From Pseudomonas viridiflava (lineage in GTDB: Bacteria > Pseudomonadota > Gammaproteobacteria > Pseudomonadales > Pseudomonadaceae), in the NCBI RefSeq assembly GCF_900590755.1, contig NZ_UUOC01000052.1, forward strand, positions 372,001 to 436,000: a DNA stretch of 64,000 bases. The letters run 5' to 3'. The notes under the pieces are model-generated. The model was not told the DNA's origin. It saw only the letters and a program-made list of their open reading frames with translations, and did no database searches. Of the stretch, positions 32,959-41,960 are shown piece by piece (position 1 is the stretch's first letter; each line of letters opens with the position of its first letter). The position numbers and the translations under genes are program-made.

Positions 32959-34527
32959 TTACCGATTAAATCGCTCCACCAACGCCCTCAACCCGCGTGA
33001 GGTGGTTTCCAGTTCCGTGCCTCGGGCCACGGCGGCGTTGGCATTGCTGGCCGACTTGTCGAAGGTCGCCGCGACGTTATTGATCTGCCGGGAGATGTCC
33101 TCGGCAACGTGCGCCTGCTCCTCCGACGCGGTCGCCATCTGATGGCCCATGCTGCTGATACGGGCGATGGCCTCGCGAATACCCTGCAACGCATCCTGAG
33201 CTTCGATCACCTGCGCCACGCCTTTGTCCGCTTCGCTGATACCCACCTTGGCAATGCTGACTGCTTCGTCAGCGCCTTTCTTCAGCGACTCGATTACCGC
33301 CTGAATCTGCTGGGTGGATTCCCGGGTCTTGCCTGCCAGTGCGCGAACTTCATCCGCCACCACGGCAAAACCACGGCCTTGCTCGCCAGCCCTTGCGGCT
33401 TCGATGGCCGCGTTGAGTGCCAGTAGGTTGGTTTGATCGGCGATGGCCTGAATCACACCCGCGGCCGACATGATCTGCTGGGTTTCGTTGGCCAGGTTAT
33501 CCACCGCGTTGCTGATATTGGTGACAGTCCCCGCCAGCCGCTGAATCGCATCACGTGAACTGCCGGCCACTTTGCTGCCCTGTTCGGCCAGCTCGTTGGC
33601 GGTGCTCGCTTCGCTGGCGGTGTACTGCACGTGCTTGGCGACTTCGTTGATGGATGCGGCCATTTCCGTCATCGCGGCGGCGGTCAGGTCAGTCTCCGCG
33701 CGCTGCTCCAGCAAAGCGTGCTCACTTTGCGTGGACAGATGCGACGAATGCCCGGCAGCTTCGGAGACCTGCGCTGCGAGATCGCTGAGCCGCGTCAATG
33801 CGGTTCTGAGGCGCGCGTCCTCGCTGATCAGAATCATCTCCAGTCGCGCGTTGGTGCCGTAAGCGTCGCTGTAAGCCAGAGCGCTGACCGGATCGGTAAA
33901 CGCTCCCGGCGCGCTGCGGATGATGCTTCCCAGTTGTTGCTCAAAGCGTGCATAGGCCCAGCCACCCAGCGCCAGAAACAGCACCGCCGTCGCGACATGA
34001 GCGACCATTCCAGGGAGCAGCACATTGACCCCGACGCCCAACACCGCCGCAATGGCAGGGATCGCCATCACGCTCAAGAAGGCAGCCACATGGCGCGAAC
34101 CCGCCACGGCTTTCTTTCCGGCACGCAGCCTGGCGTAAAGCGCCTCGGCACGGGCAATCTGCTCACGGGTAGGCTTGACCCTCACGGACTCAAAACCAAT
34201 CAGGCGGCCCTCTTCGAGGATCGGCGTGACGTATGCACTGACCCAGTAGAAGTCGCCGTTCTTGCAGCGGTTCTTGACGATGCCCATCCAGCTTTTGCCA
34301 GCCTTCAGGTAACTCCACATCAGGCCGAAAACCGCTGCCGGCATGTCTGGATGGCGCACCAGATTGTGCGGACTGCCGATCAGCTCCTCCTGAGAGAAAC
34401 CGCTGATTCTGGCGAACTCTTCGTTGCAATAAGTGATTTTGCCCTTGGTATCTGTCGCTGATATCAAGCGTTGTTCGGCGGGGAAGGTTTGTTCTGTTTG
34501 AGTGACATGCTTGGCCATCTTCAGCAT
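32959..34527 (-). CDS. Aer-like PAS-domain methyl-accepting chemotaxis protein
   Basis: 522 residues. The N-terminal cytoplasmic PAS domain (ITYCNEEFARISGFSQEELIG, HPDMPAAVF, MGIVKNRCKNGDFYWV) resembles the FAD-binding PAS of Aer. Two adjacent membrane helices follow near residues 145-195, and a signalling domain closes with the hairpin tip IADQTNLLALNAAIEAARAGEQGRGFAVVA. It likely reports redox or energy state to CheA. No HAMP domain is clear. The start may be the ATG three codons further in. Single gene, with promoter in the long gap upstream. Confidence 0.9.
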   Translation of the reverse strand: MLKMAKHVTQTEQTFPAEQRLISATDTKGKITYCNEEFARISGFSQEELIGSPHNLVRHPDMPAAVFGLMWSYLKAGKSWMGIVKNRCKNGDFYWVSAYVTPILEEGRLIGFESVRVKPTREQIARAEALYARLRAGKKAVAGSRHVAAFLSVMAIPAIAAVLGVGVNVLLPGMVAHVATAVLFLALGGWAYARFEQQLGSIIRSAPGAFTDPVSALAYSDAYGTNARLEMILISEDARLRTALTRLSDLAAQVSEAAGHSSHLSTQSEHALLEQRAETDLTAAAMTEMAASINEVAKHVQYTASEASTANELAEQGSKVAGSSRDAIQRLAGTVTNISNAVDNLANETQQIMSAAGVIQAIADQTNLLALNAAIEAARAGEQGRGFAVVADEVRALAGKTRESTQQIQAVIESLKKGADEAVSIAKVGISEADKGVAQVIEAQDALQGIREAIARISSMGHQMATASEEQAHVAEDISRQINNVAATFDKSASNANAAVARGTELETTSRGLRALVERFNR

Positions 34528-34601
34528 CCATATGAAGTTATTCAGGCACCGTGAAAATCCATTTCTATCAAATGGTCTAGGCCTTTAAGTGCGGTAAGTT
34601 T

Positions 34602-34616
34602 AAGGATTAAATCCTT
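34602..34616. promoter_or_regulatory. AAGGATTAAATCCTT palindrome upstream of Aer-like gene
   Basis: A perfect 7-1-7 inverted repeat about 75 bases upstream of the Aer-like start codon in an AT-rich stretch; a possible regulator site. No known consensus recognised. Confidence 0.35.
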
Positions 34617-34893
34617 TAAAAACAGTCATTTGCTGAAATTGCTCGGAAATGTCCCATATGACTTCGGGCAGGCCATTCAATTGGACAACTCAAGTGCATA
34701 GCAGCACGCACACCCAATTGATGGGGGGAGTATAGATAGCGCCCTGCGCTTATCAAATGCCCATCAAGGTTTCGTGGCGCCCCGAGAATCAACCGTGGCG
34801 GGGCTGCGTATCGGCAGCGGGGTCGGGTTCTGGAGAGGGAGGTGATCAGTGGTTGTGAAGGCCCCGCGCTGTCGTGCGGCAGACACCGGACCC

Positions 34894-34982
34894 TGTAGGA
34901 GTGAGCTTGCTCGCGATAGCGGTAGATCTGTCAGGAAATTATCGTCGGACCTGACGCTATCGCGAGCAAGCTCACTCCTACA
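34894..34982. repeat. REP pair, family C
   Basis: TGTAGGAGTGAGCTTGCTCG and complement, 89 bases. Confidence 0.95.
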
Positions 34983-35028
34983 GACAAGCATTTCAGTTCA
35001 GATTGCCCTGTCAGGCACACCTCGGTCC

Positions 35029-35111
35029 TGTAGGAGTTGTCGGAGGTTACGACGGCGACGAAAGCGATGTGCCTGACACACCGCTGTTCGCAGCCTTCGG
35101 CAGCTCCTACA
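35029..35111. repeat. Hybrid REP (family E left arm, family A right arm)
   Basis: The left arm reads TGTAGGAGTTGTCGGAGGTT, while the right arm is TTCGCAGCCTTCGGCAGC, so the two halves come from different REP families. Confidence 0.85.
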
Positions 35112-35125
35112 GAAAGCGAGACGGG

Positions 35126-37012
35126 TTACAACTTAAACGTCCCCACAACCCCCCTCAGCCGCGCGGCTTCCGAGTCCAGCTCGCCGCAGGCCTTGAGCGT
35201 TGCGCTGAGGTTGTCGGTGGTGTGGCGGTTGAGTTGGCTGATCTCGTGCACATCCCGGGTGAGTTGGCCGACCGCTGTGGTCTGTTCTTCGGTGGCAGCG
35301 GCAACGGTCAGGCACATTTCGTCCATCTCGCTGATGCTCGACACCACGGTCAGCAGGCTCGCTCCGGCCTGGGTTGCCACCCGGACGCTCTGGCTGCCGA
35401 TTTCGTGGCTGTGCAGCATGGTTTGAGCGGCCTGGGTGGCGCCGGTCTGCAGCGCTTCGATCACTGAGCGAATCTCCTCGGTGGCGTTTTGCGTGTGATG
35501 GGCCAGGCTTCTGACTTCATCGGCCACCACGGCAAATCCGCGCCCGGCCTCTCCAGCCCGCGCCGCCTCGATGGCCGCGTTCAAGGCCAGCAAGTTGGTC
35601 TTGCCGGAAATCGTCGAAATCACTTCCAGCACCTTGCCGATGTTGGAGCTTTTGGCGTTGAGGTCTTCGATTTGCGAGCGGGTCAGTTCGATGTTTTCCT
35701 GCAGGCGGCTCATGGCGGCAACGGTGTTATCCACCAGGCCGCAGGTTGAGTCGATTTGCGAGCGGGCACTGGAGGCACCTTTGGATGCCGCCGATGCACT
35801 TGACGCAATCTCCTGCGCCGCCGCGCCCAGCTGTTCGATGGCGGCCGCCACGCTGGTGGTGTAACCGGATTGGTGTTCGGATTTCTCCACGGAGGAGTTG
35901 GACGCCGACAGCACCCGGCGTGTGGCTTCACCCAGCGCGCTGGTCGTTGATGAAACCTCAGTGATCGAGGCGTGAATCCGGTCGCCGAAACTGTTGAAGC
36001 TGGTCGCCAGCCGTCCGAACTCATCGTTGGAGAGAATCGCAAGTCGGCGCGTCAGATCTCCATCCCCTTGGGCGATATCTTCCATGGCGTGGCCGATCGC
36101 ATGCAGCGGCCTCATCAGTATCCGAATCGACAAGCCAAGCAGCAACAGCGTGATCAGGCCCGCGACAACCGTGGCGATGATCGCCGAATTGCGGAACGCA
36201 GAAACACTCGCCAGCGCCGCTTGCTTGTCCAGCACGATACCGATGTACCAATCCTGTGAGGGCAGGCCTTTGACCGGGGAGAACAGGGTGAACTTTGCGC
36301 CATCGGCCGACGTGGCTTCCACCAGCTTGTCGGTGAGCGCGAGGGTGCTGCCGGGAAACAATTCATTAAGGGTTTTGCCGATCAGCGCCTTGTCGGGGTG
36401 CACCAGGATCTTGCCCGCTTTGCTCACCATAAAGGCATAACCGCTGCCGTCGAAGGCTTGCGAATTGAGGGTGTTGGAAATCGTCTCGATGCTCAGGTTG
36501 GCGCCCAGAACCCCGAGCGTCTCCTGGCCGGAAGGAATGACGGCGGCCTGGGTGATGATCCGGTAATCGATGCCTGCACCGACGTAAGGCTCGGTCATCG
36601 CGGTGCCGTTAGCCACGGCGTCCTTGTACCACTGCCGTTGGCGGGCGTCGTAGTCCGCGGGCATCTGCCGTGACGGAAAGATGTGAAAGGCGCCTTCACG
36701 GGTGCCGACGTAGGCGCCGATGAACTGCTCGTTCAGCACCTTGTTTTGTAGTCGGGCAAGGGTGTTTTGTGCGCTGGGTTCCTGGCCTATCAGCTCGGCA
36801 ATGGTCTTGAGCAGAATCAGTCGGCCGTCGAGCCAGCTCTGAATGTCGTCGGCCATGGAGGCAGCCAGCGAGCGGGTGTTCTGTTCGAGTTTCTGTGCGT
36901 TATCGTCACGCAGACGAAAATCATTGAATACCGTAAAGGCGCAAAACACCGTCATGATCACCAAGGCGGCGATCAACAATATCTTCTGACTGAACTTGAG
37001 ATTCTTCATCAC
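35126..37012 (-). CDS. Methyl-accepting chemotaxis protein with dCache ligand-binding domain
   Basis: 628 residues: N-terminal membrane helix (about 10-30), periplasmic dCache_1 domain to about 275, second membrane helix, HAMP (RPLHAIGHAMEDIAQGDGDLTRR) and signalling domain with ISGKTNLLALNAAIEAARAG. The distal pocket carries Y121, R126, W128, Y129 and Y143, matching the known amino-acid-binding motif of PctA-type receptors. The final conserved Asp is Asn (GVLGANLS, N172). It therefore looks like an amino-acid-type receptor with an altered amine-binding residue. Single gene, divergent neighbours absent. Confidence 0.9.
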   Translation of the reverse strand: MMKNLKFSQKILLIAALVIMTVFCAFTVFNDFRLRDDNAQKLEQNTRSLAASMADDIQSWLDGRLILLKTIAELIGQEPSAQNTLARLQNKVLNEQFIGAYVGTREGAFHIFPSRQMPADYDARQRQWYKDAVANGTAMTEPYVGAGIDYRIITQAAVIPSGQETLGVLGANLSIETISNTLNSQAFDGSGYAFMVSKAGKILVHPDKALIGKTLNELFPGSTLALTDKLVEATSADGAKFTLFSPVKGLPSQDWYIGIVLDKQAALASVSAFRNSAIIATVVAGLITLLLLGLSIRILMRPLHAIGHAMEDIAQGDGDLTRRLAILSNDEFGRLATSFNSFGDRIHASITEVSSTTSALGEATRRVLSASNSSVEKSEHQSGYTTSVAAAIEQLGAAAQEIASSASAASKGASSARSQIDSTCGLVDNTVAAMSRLQENIELTRSQIEDLNAKSSNIGKVLEVISTISGKTNLLALNAAIEAARAGEAGRGFAVVADEVRSLAHHTQNATEEIRSVIEALQTGATQAAQTMLHSHEIGSQSVRVATQAGASLLTVVSSISEMDEMCLTVAAATEEQTTAVGQLTRDVHEISQLNRHTTDNLSATLKACGELDSEAARLRGVVGTFKL

Positions 37013-37195
37013 TCATTCTCCGGGAATGAATCGGTAAACCATATTTCGAATGCCGCTGCCGACCAATCCCGGGGCAGGGATGAGCAGCCCCGGGATTTAT
37101 GACTGGCGAGCGTGATGGTCCGCTTGAACAAGCCGGAGTGATTAATCAGAGGTGTAGCTGAGTGTTGGACTAAATGTTACCGACGCGCGTCGCAG

Positions 37196-38437
37196 TTACC
37201 ACAAGGCCAATGTGTAACTCAGGATCAAACGTGTTTCATCCAGATCATTACCGAAGTTTGAGCGAACTGTTGCGTTGCGAACTTTAAGGCCTACGTTTTT
37301 CAAGGCGCCACTCTGGATGACATAACCGATGTCAGTATTGCGTTCCCACTCTTTACCGGAGTTGCTGCCTGAAACCAGTACGTTGTCACCGCTGACATAA
37401 CGGCTCATGAACGTCAGACCCGGAACGCCCAGCGCGGCGAAGTTGTAGTCATAGCGCACCTGCCAGGATTTCTCCTGGATGTTGGCAAAGTCGTTGATCT
37501 GTACGAAGTTGACCAAGTACGGGTCGCTGTTGGCGATGTACGGGAACGGGTCATCGCCGCTCATGTGCTGATAGGCCGCGCTGAACACGTTGGAGCCCAG
37601 GGTGTAGGAGACCATGCCGTTGGCGGCGCGGTTATCGAGGTCGCGGAAGTTGCCTTCCTCGGTACTCTTGGAATAACGCAGGTCGAATTTCAGCGATTGC
37701 TTGTCCGCGAGGGGGATCTCGTAGACAACGCCACCAAAATACTGCTGATAGACGTTTTCCAGATTGCCGTAATACAGGCTGGTGCTGAGGGTTTTGCTGA
37801 AGTTGTAGGTACCACCGGCAAAGCGGAAGTCATCGCTGACACCGCCGACGCGGTTGCCGCCGAAATCCTGGTAGTCAGAAGAGCTGTTGTACTTGATCTG
37901 CTGCAGCTTGCCGCCTTGCAGTACCAGCTTGTCGATGTCCTTGGACGTGACCATTGCGCCTTCAAAAGTGGCAGGCAGCAGGCGCGTGTCGTTGCTCGAA
38001 ACTACCGGCGTGCGGAAGGCCAGTGAGCCCACTTTAAGCACAGTTTCCGAAACCTTCGCCTTGGCGGTCAGCTCAAGTTTCGAGTATTCGTTCTGCGAGC
38101 CACGGCCGTTTTTCGAGCTGAGGTCCGCAGGCAGCAAGCCCGTACCGCCGCTGCCGTCACCGCCGTCGAGTTTGACGCCGACCATGCCCGCCGCGTCGAG
38201 GCCAAAGCCTACGAGGCCTGCGGTGTAACCCGACTCCAGGCGCAACATGGCGCCCTGTGCCCACTCTGCAGCGTTATCCCGTTGGGCCGTGGGTGGTCCG
38301 TTACGGAAGTCACGATTGAAGTAGAAGTTACGCAGTTCCACGCTGGCCTTGCTGTCAGCAAGGAAGTCCGCCGATGCCGTTAATGGCAAAACCAGGGCGC
38401 AAGTACCCATCAATGCAAAAGCCTTGTTAGTCGACAT
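37196..38437 (-). CDS. OprD-family outer-membrane porin
   Basis: 413 residues: signal peptide MSTNKAFALMGTCALVLPLTASA, then the family pattern (SKASVELRNFYFNRDFRNG, AEWAQGAMLRLESGYTAGLVG, GLDAAGMVGVKLDGG) and a terminal aromatic strand LILSYTLALW. It shares family but not close sequence with the porin at 29139. It lies downstream of the 5-oxoprolinase-like operon on the same strand, 167 bases after it, so it might serve uptake of that operon's substrate; this is inference. Confidence 0.9.
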   Translation of the reverse strand: MSTNKAFALMGTCALVLPLTASADFLADSKASVELRNFYFNRDFRNGPPTAQRDNAAEWAQGAMLRLESGYTAGLVGFGLDAAGMVGVKLDGGDGSGGTGLLPADLSSKNGRGSQNEYSKLELTAKAKVSETVLKVGSLAFRTPVVSSNDTRLLPATFEGAMVTSKDIDKLVLQGGKLQQIKYNSSSDYQDFGGNRVGGVSDDFRFAGGTYNFSKTLSTSLYYGNLENVYQQYFGGVVYEIPLADKQSLKFDLRYSKSTEEGNFRDLDNRAANGMVSYTLGSNVFSAAYQHMSGDDPFPYIANSDPYLVNFVQINDFANIQEKSWQVRYDYNFAALGVPGLTFMSRYVSGDNVLVSGSNSGKEWERNTDIGYVIQSGALKNVGLKVRNATVRSNFGNDLDETRLILSYTLALW

Positions 38438-38604
38438 GCTCTATATGCTCCAGATGACGGCAGATTTTTATGATTGAGTTTTATAGTTTTTTTATATGCA
38501 AAGTTTCATCTACAGCTTTCTACGGGCAGCACGCGGCAACCAGGGGTAGACCCCCGTTGCGCGTATTACCTGTAAAAAGAAAAGCGTTTAACTAAATAAC
38601 TGAC

Positions 38605-40335
38605 TTATTTGATGCGGCCAATAACAGAGCCCGCTTCAAAGTAAGCACCTGCCTGTTTGCCGATCTCCACGCTGCCATCGCAAGGCGCGAGAATCGATGT
38701 TTCCATTTTCATCGCTTCTACTACTGCGATGGGTTGCCCGACAGTGACCGCTTCGCCGTCTTCGACCAACCAGGTATGCAGGTTGCCCGCCAATGGCGTC
38801 AGCACTGCTTTTGGATCAGCTTCGACCGCTGGCGCCGCGCTTTCGCTGGCGCTGCCCGGTGCACTGACCGCCATGCCACGCAGCAACGCGGCAGGCAGGC
38901 CCAGTTCGTGGCGCTTGCCGTCGATCTCGATGAAAGTGCGCAGCACATCCGGATCGGCATTCAGCGCGCTACGTGGCGCGATGGTGACCTGTTCGGCGAA
39001 ATCGGTTTCGATCCAGCGCGTGTGCACGGCAAAGCGATCAGCACCGGTGAAGTCATCATGGTCCATTACGGCCCGATGGAACGGCAGCACCGAGGCAATG
39101 CCTTCGATCTTGAATTCAGCCAGGGCGCGGCGGGCACGGGTGATTGCCTGTTCGCGAGTTGCGCCGGTGACGATCAGTTTGGCCATCATCGAATCGAAGG
39201 TGCTCGGCACGCTGGAGCCGCTGATCACGCCGCTGTCCAGGCGAACACCCGGACCCGATGGCGGCAGGAATTCGGCGATCAGCCCCGGCGTTGGCAGGAA
39301 GCCTTTGCCTGCGTCTTCGGCGTTGATACGAAATTCAAAACTGTGGCCGCGTGGGGTCGGGGTTTCGCTGAACGACAGCGGCAAGCCATCGGCGATGCGC
39401 AGTTGCTCGATCACCAGATCGACGCCCGTGGTTTCTTCGGTCACCGGGTGCTCGACCTGCAAGCGCGTGTTGACCTCAAGGAACGACAACGTTCCGTCCT
39501 GGCTGAGCAGGAATTCAACCGTGCCCGCGCCGACGTAGCCCGCCTTGGCGCAGATGTCCTGGGCCGACTGGTGAATGCGCGCGCGCTGTTGTTCGCTGAT
39601 AAATGGCGCAGGCGCTTCTTCTACCAGCTTCTGGTTACGGCGCTGCAGGGAGCAGTCGCGGGTGCCGACGACGACGACCTTGCCGTGTTTGTCGGCGATG
39701 ATCTGCGCTTCGATGTGACGCGGTCGATCGAGGAACTGCTCAACGAAACATTCGCCACGCCCGAAAGCGGCCTCGGCTTCGCGCACGGCGGAAGCGAACA
39801 TCTCGGCCACTTCATCCATGCGCCAGGCGACTTTCATGCCGCGTCCGCCACCGCCAAACGCGGCCTTGATGGCAATCGGCAGACCGTGCTGCTCGGCAAA
39901 GGCCAGCACTTCGGCTGCGCTCTCCACCGGGCCGGGTGTACCGGCAACCAATGGTGCGCCAACCAGGTGAGCCAGCTTGCGGGCTTCGACCTTGTCACCA
40001 AGTACGTCGATGGTTTCCGGGTTGGGGCCAACCCAGATCAGGCCCGCGTTGATCACTGCACGAGCGAAGTCGGCCCGCTCAGACAGAAAGCCATAGCCTG
40101 GGTGCACGGCGTCGGCGCCGCTGCGTTTGGCGACGGCGAGCAGCTTTTCGATGTTCAGGTAGGTCTCGGCAGGGCGTTGGCCGTCCAGAGAATAAGCTTC
40201 GTCGGCCTGACGCACGTGCAGGGCGTCAATGTCGGCGTCGGCATAAACGGCAACCGACTGCACACCGTAGTCGCGGCAAGCGCGAGCGATGCGGACGGCG
40301 ATTTCACCACGGTTGGCGATCAATAATTTTTTCAT
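38605..40335 (-). CDS. Biotin carboxylase-BCCP fusion protein
   Basis: 576 residues. Residues 1-450 are biotin carboxylase: LIANRGEIAVRIARACRD, HPGYGFLSE, the glycine-rich ATP loop KAAFGGGGRGMK, RDCSLQRRNQKLVEEAP and FLEVNTRLQVEHPVTE. After a linker, residues about 505-576 form a biotinyl domain with EAMKMET (K543). It lacks a carboxyltransferase domain of its own. Its 4-bp overlap with the fused pxpBC gene suggests that gene supplies the carboxyltransferase half, as in urea carboxylase. Last gene of the operon. Confidence 0.88.
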   Translation of the reverse strand: MKKLLIANRGEIAVRIARACRDYGVQSVAVYADADIDALHVRQADEAYSLDGQRPAETYLNIEKLLAVAKRSGADAVHPGYGFLSERADFARAVINAGLIWVGPNPETIDVLGDKVEARKLAHLVGAPLVAGTPGPVESAAEVLAFAEQHGLPIAIKAAFGGGGRGMKVAWRMDEVAEMFASAVREAEAAFGRGECFVEQFLDRPRHIEAQIIADKHGKVVVVGTRDCSLQRRNQKLVEEAPAPFISEQQRARIHQSAQDICAKAGYVGAGTVEFLLSQDGTLSFLEVNTRLQVEHPVTEETTGVDLVIEQLRIADGLPLSFSETPTPRGHSFEFRINAEDAGKGFLPTPGLIAEFLPPSGPGVRLDSGVISGSSVPSTFDSMMAKLIVTGATREQAITRARRALAEFKIEGIASVLPFHRAVMDHDDFTGADRFAVHTRWIETDFAEQVTIAPRSALNADPDVLRTFIEIDGKRHELGLPAALLRGMAVSAPGSASESAAPAVEADPKAVLTPLAGNLHTWLVEDGEAVTVGQPIAVVEAMKMETSILAPCDGSVEIGKQAGAYFEAGSVIGRIK

Positions 40336-41951
40336 GAATGGTTCTTCACATCGGCAGTTGAAAAAGAGGCTTCTGTGCTGGGCTGCATTTCTTCAAAGGC
40401 ATCCAGCGGGTTGAAGCGAATCTGCGCATTGACCGGTATCTGTCCTGCCAGATCCAAATGGTGGCTGGCCACACAGGCAATCACTGGATAACCCCCCGTC
40501 AGCGGATGGTCGGCCAGGAACAGCACCGGTTGGCCGCTGGCTGGAACCTGGATCGCGCCGACGGCGGTGCCTTCGCTGGGCAACTCTTGATGATTGCTGC
40601 GTTCCAGTGGCGTATCACCGGCCAGACGAATCCCGACCCGGTTGGACTGCGAGGTGACGCGCCACAGCTGGCTGCTCAGACGCTTGATGGCGTCTTCGGT
40701 AAACCAGTCGGTGCGCGGTCCCATGACCACATCCAGAGTGACAATGTTGGCGGTAGTCGGTAGCTCGAAGGCCGGGGCTTCGTTGAGCGATACGCTGGTG
40801 CCCGTAACAGGCGCGGTGAAGCCCAGTCTGTCGCCAGCAGCCAGCGCCTCAGGCCCAAGCTGCGCCAGGGTGTCGGTGGACAAACTACCGAGCACCGGCG
40901 TGACGTCGAAACCACCACGGATCGCCAGATAACTGCGCAGCCCGGCTCTGGGTGAACCCAGACTCACACGGTCGCCCGCTTCCAGCTCTATTGGCTGGTA
41001 ATTGCTGGCTTGCCATTGCAGGCCGCTGGCGTTGGTGATGGTGATTGGGGTCAATGCGCCAGTGATGGCGATTACCGCACGGCCATGGCAAACGAAGCTC
41101 AAACCGCCAAGCACCGATTCCACACAGGCCATGTCCGAAGGGTTGCCGACGGCGCGGTTGGCTGAACGCAGAGCACCCAGGTCCAGCGCGCCGGAACGGG
41201 ATACGCCCTGGCCGGTCTGGCCGGGGCGGCCCATGTCCTGCAAGACGCTGTGCAAGCCAGGGCTGGTGATTTCCAGATACGTATCGGACTGAGCTTTTTC
41301 CCGGACCGGTGCAGAAGGCTCGGGCAAGCCGTTGGCTGGCAGCGGACCTGCATCGGTGAAACGCACTTTATAGCCAGGGCGCAGCAGGGCAGGCTCGGCG
41401 CGGTTCAGGTCCCACATCTGCAACGGCGTGACGCCGATGATCTGCCATCCACCGGGGCTGGCTTTTGGATAGACGCCGCTGAAGTCGCCCGCCAACGCCA
41501 CGGCACCCGCTGGGATGCGAGTGCGCGGCGTCTGCCGACGAGGCACCTGGAAGCCTGCGCCGCCCGTCAGGTACGCGAAGCCCGGCGCGAAACCGCAGAA
41601 GGCCACGCTGTAGTCATGAGCGGTGTGACGCTGGATCACTTCGGCGCGGCTGATGTTCAGCAGGGTCGCAACCTCGTCGAGGTCTTCGCCGTTGTAATGC
41701 ACCGGGATTTCCACCCGACGGTGTTCACCCTCGCGGCGCTGGCTGATGTCCTGGCCAGCGATACGGTTTACCAGCGCCTGACGCTCGATGGCGCTGGGGC
41801 GGAACTGGATCAACAGCGTGCGCGCGGCAGGAATGATTTCCTCCACGCCCGCGATTGGCTCCGCCGTCAGGGCATCGAACAAAGCGAGGGTCTCGTCCAG
41901 ATCTTTCAATTCGACGAGCAGGACGTCCAGGTTGACCGGTAGAAAACGCAC
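40332..41951 (-). CDS. Fused 5-oxoprolinase subunits B and C (PxpB-PxpC; KipI-KipA-like)
   Basis: 539 residues. The first roughly 210 match PxpB/KipI (VEEIIPAARTLLIQF, VAFCGFAPGFAYLTGG, PRRQTPRTRIPAGAVALAG). The remainder matches PxpC/KipA (ITSPGLHSVLQDMGRPGQTGQGVSRSG, DLGALRSANRAVGN). In most bacteria these are two genes. PxpABC hydrolyse 5-oxoproline with ATP, and the same two domains form the carboxyltransferase of urea carboxylase. The start GTG/ATG at 41951 lies 9 bases after the DUF1445 stop. Confidence 0.9.
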   Translation of the reverse strand: MRFLPVNLDVLLVELKDLDETLALFDALTAEPIAGVEEIIPAARTLLIQFRPSAIERQALVNRIAGQDISQRREGEHRRVEIPVHYNGEDLDEVATLLNISRAEVIQRHTAHDYSVAFCGFAPGFAYLTGGAGFQVPRRQTPRTRIPAGAVALAGDFSGVYPKASPGGWQIIGVTPLQMWDLNRAEPALLRPGYKVRFTDAGPLPANGLPEPSAPVREKAQSDTYLEITSPGLHSVLQDMGRPGQTGQGVSRSGALDLGALRSANRAVGNPSDMACVESVLGGLSFVCHGRAVIAITGALTPITITNASGLQWQASNYQPIELEAGDRVSLGSPRAGLRSYLAIRGGFDVTPVLGSLSTDTLAQLGPEALAAGDRLGFTAPVTGTSVSLNEAPAFELPTTANIVTLDVVMGPRTDWFTEDAIKRLSSQLWRVTSQSNRVGIRLAGDTPLERSNHQELPSEGTAVGAIQVPASGQPVLFLADHPLTGGYPVIACVASHHLDLAGQIPVNAQIRFNPLDAFEEMQPSTEASFSTADVKNHS

Positions 41952-41960
41952 AGGGAGCTC

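Larger units (their letters stand above)
34528..35125. other. Gap between two chemoreceptor genes with REP elements and a palindrome
   Basis: About 600 bases without a gene. It includes an AT-rich promoter region for the Aer-like gene, a 15-base perfect palindrome at 34602-34616, a family C REP at 34894-34982 and a hybrid REP at 35029-35111. Confidence 0.7.

Noticed and set aside
38734..40326. 530-codon frame antisense to the biotin carboxylase
   Set aside because: Shadow; no motifs, no ribosome binding site.
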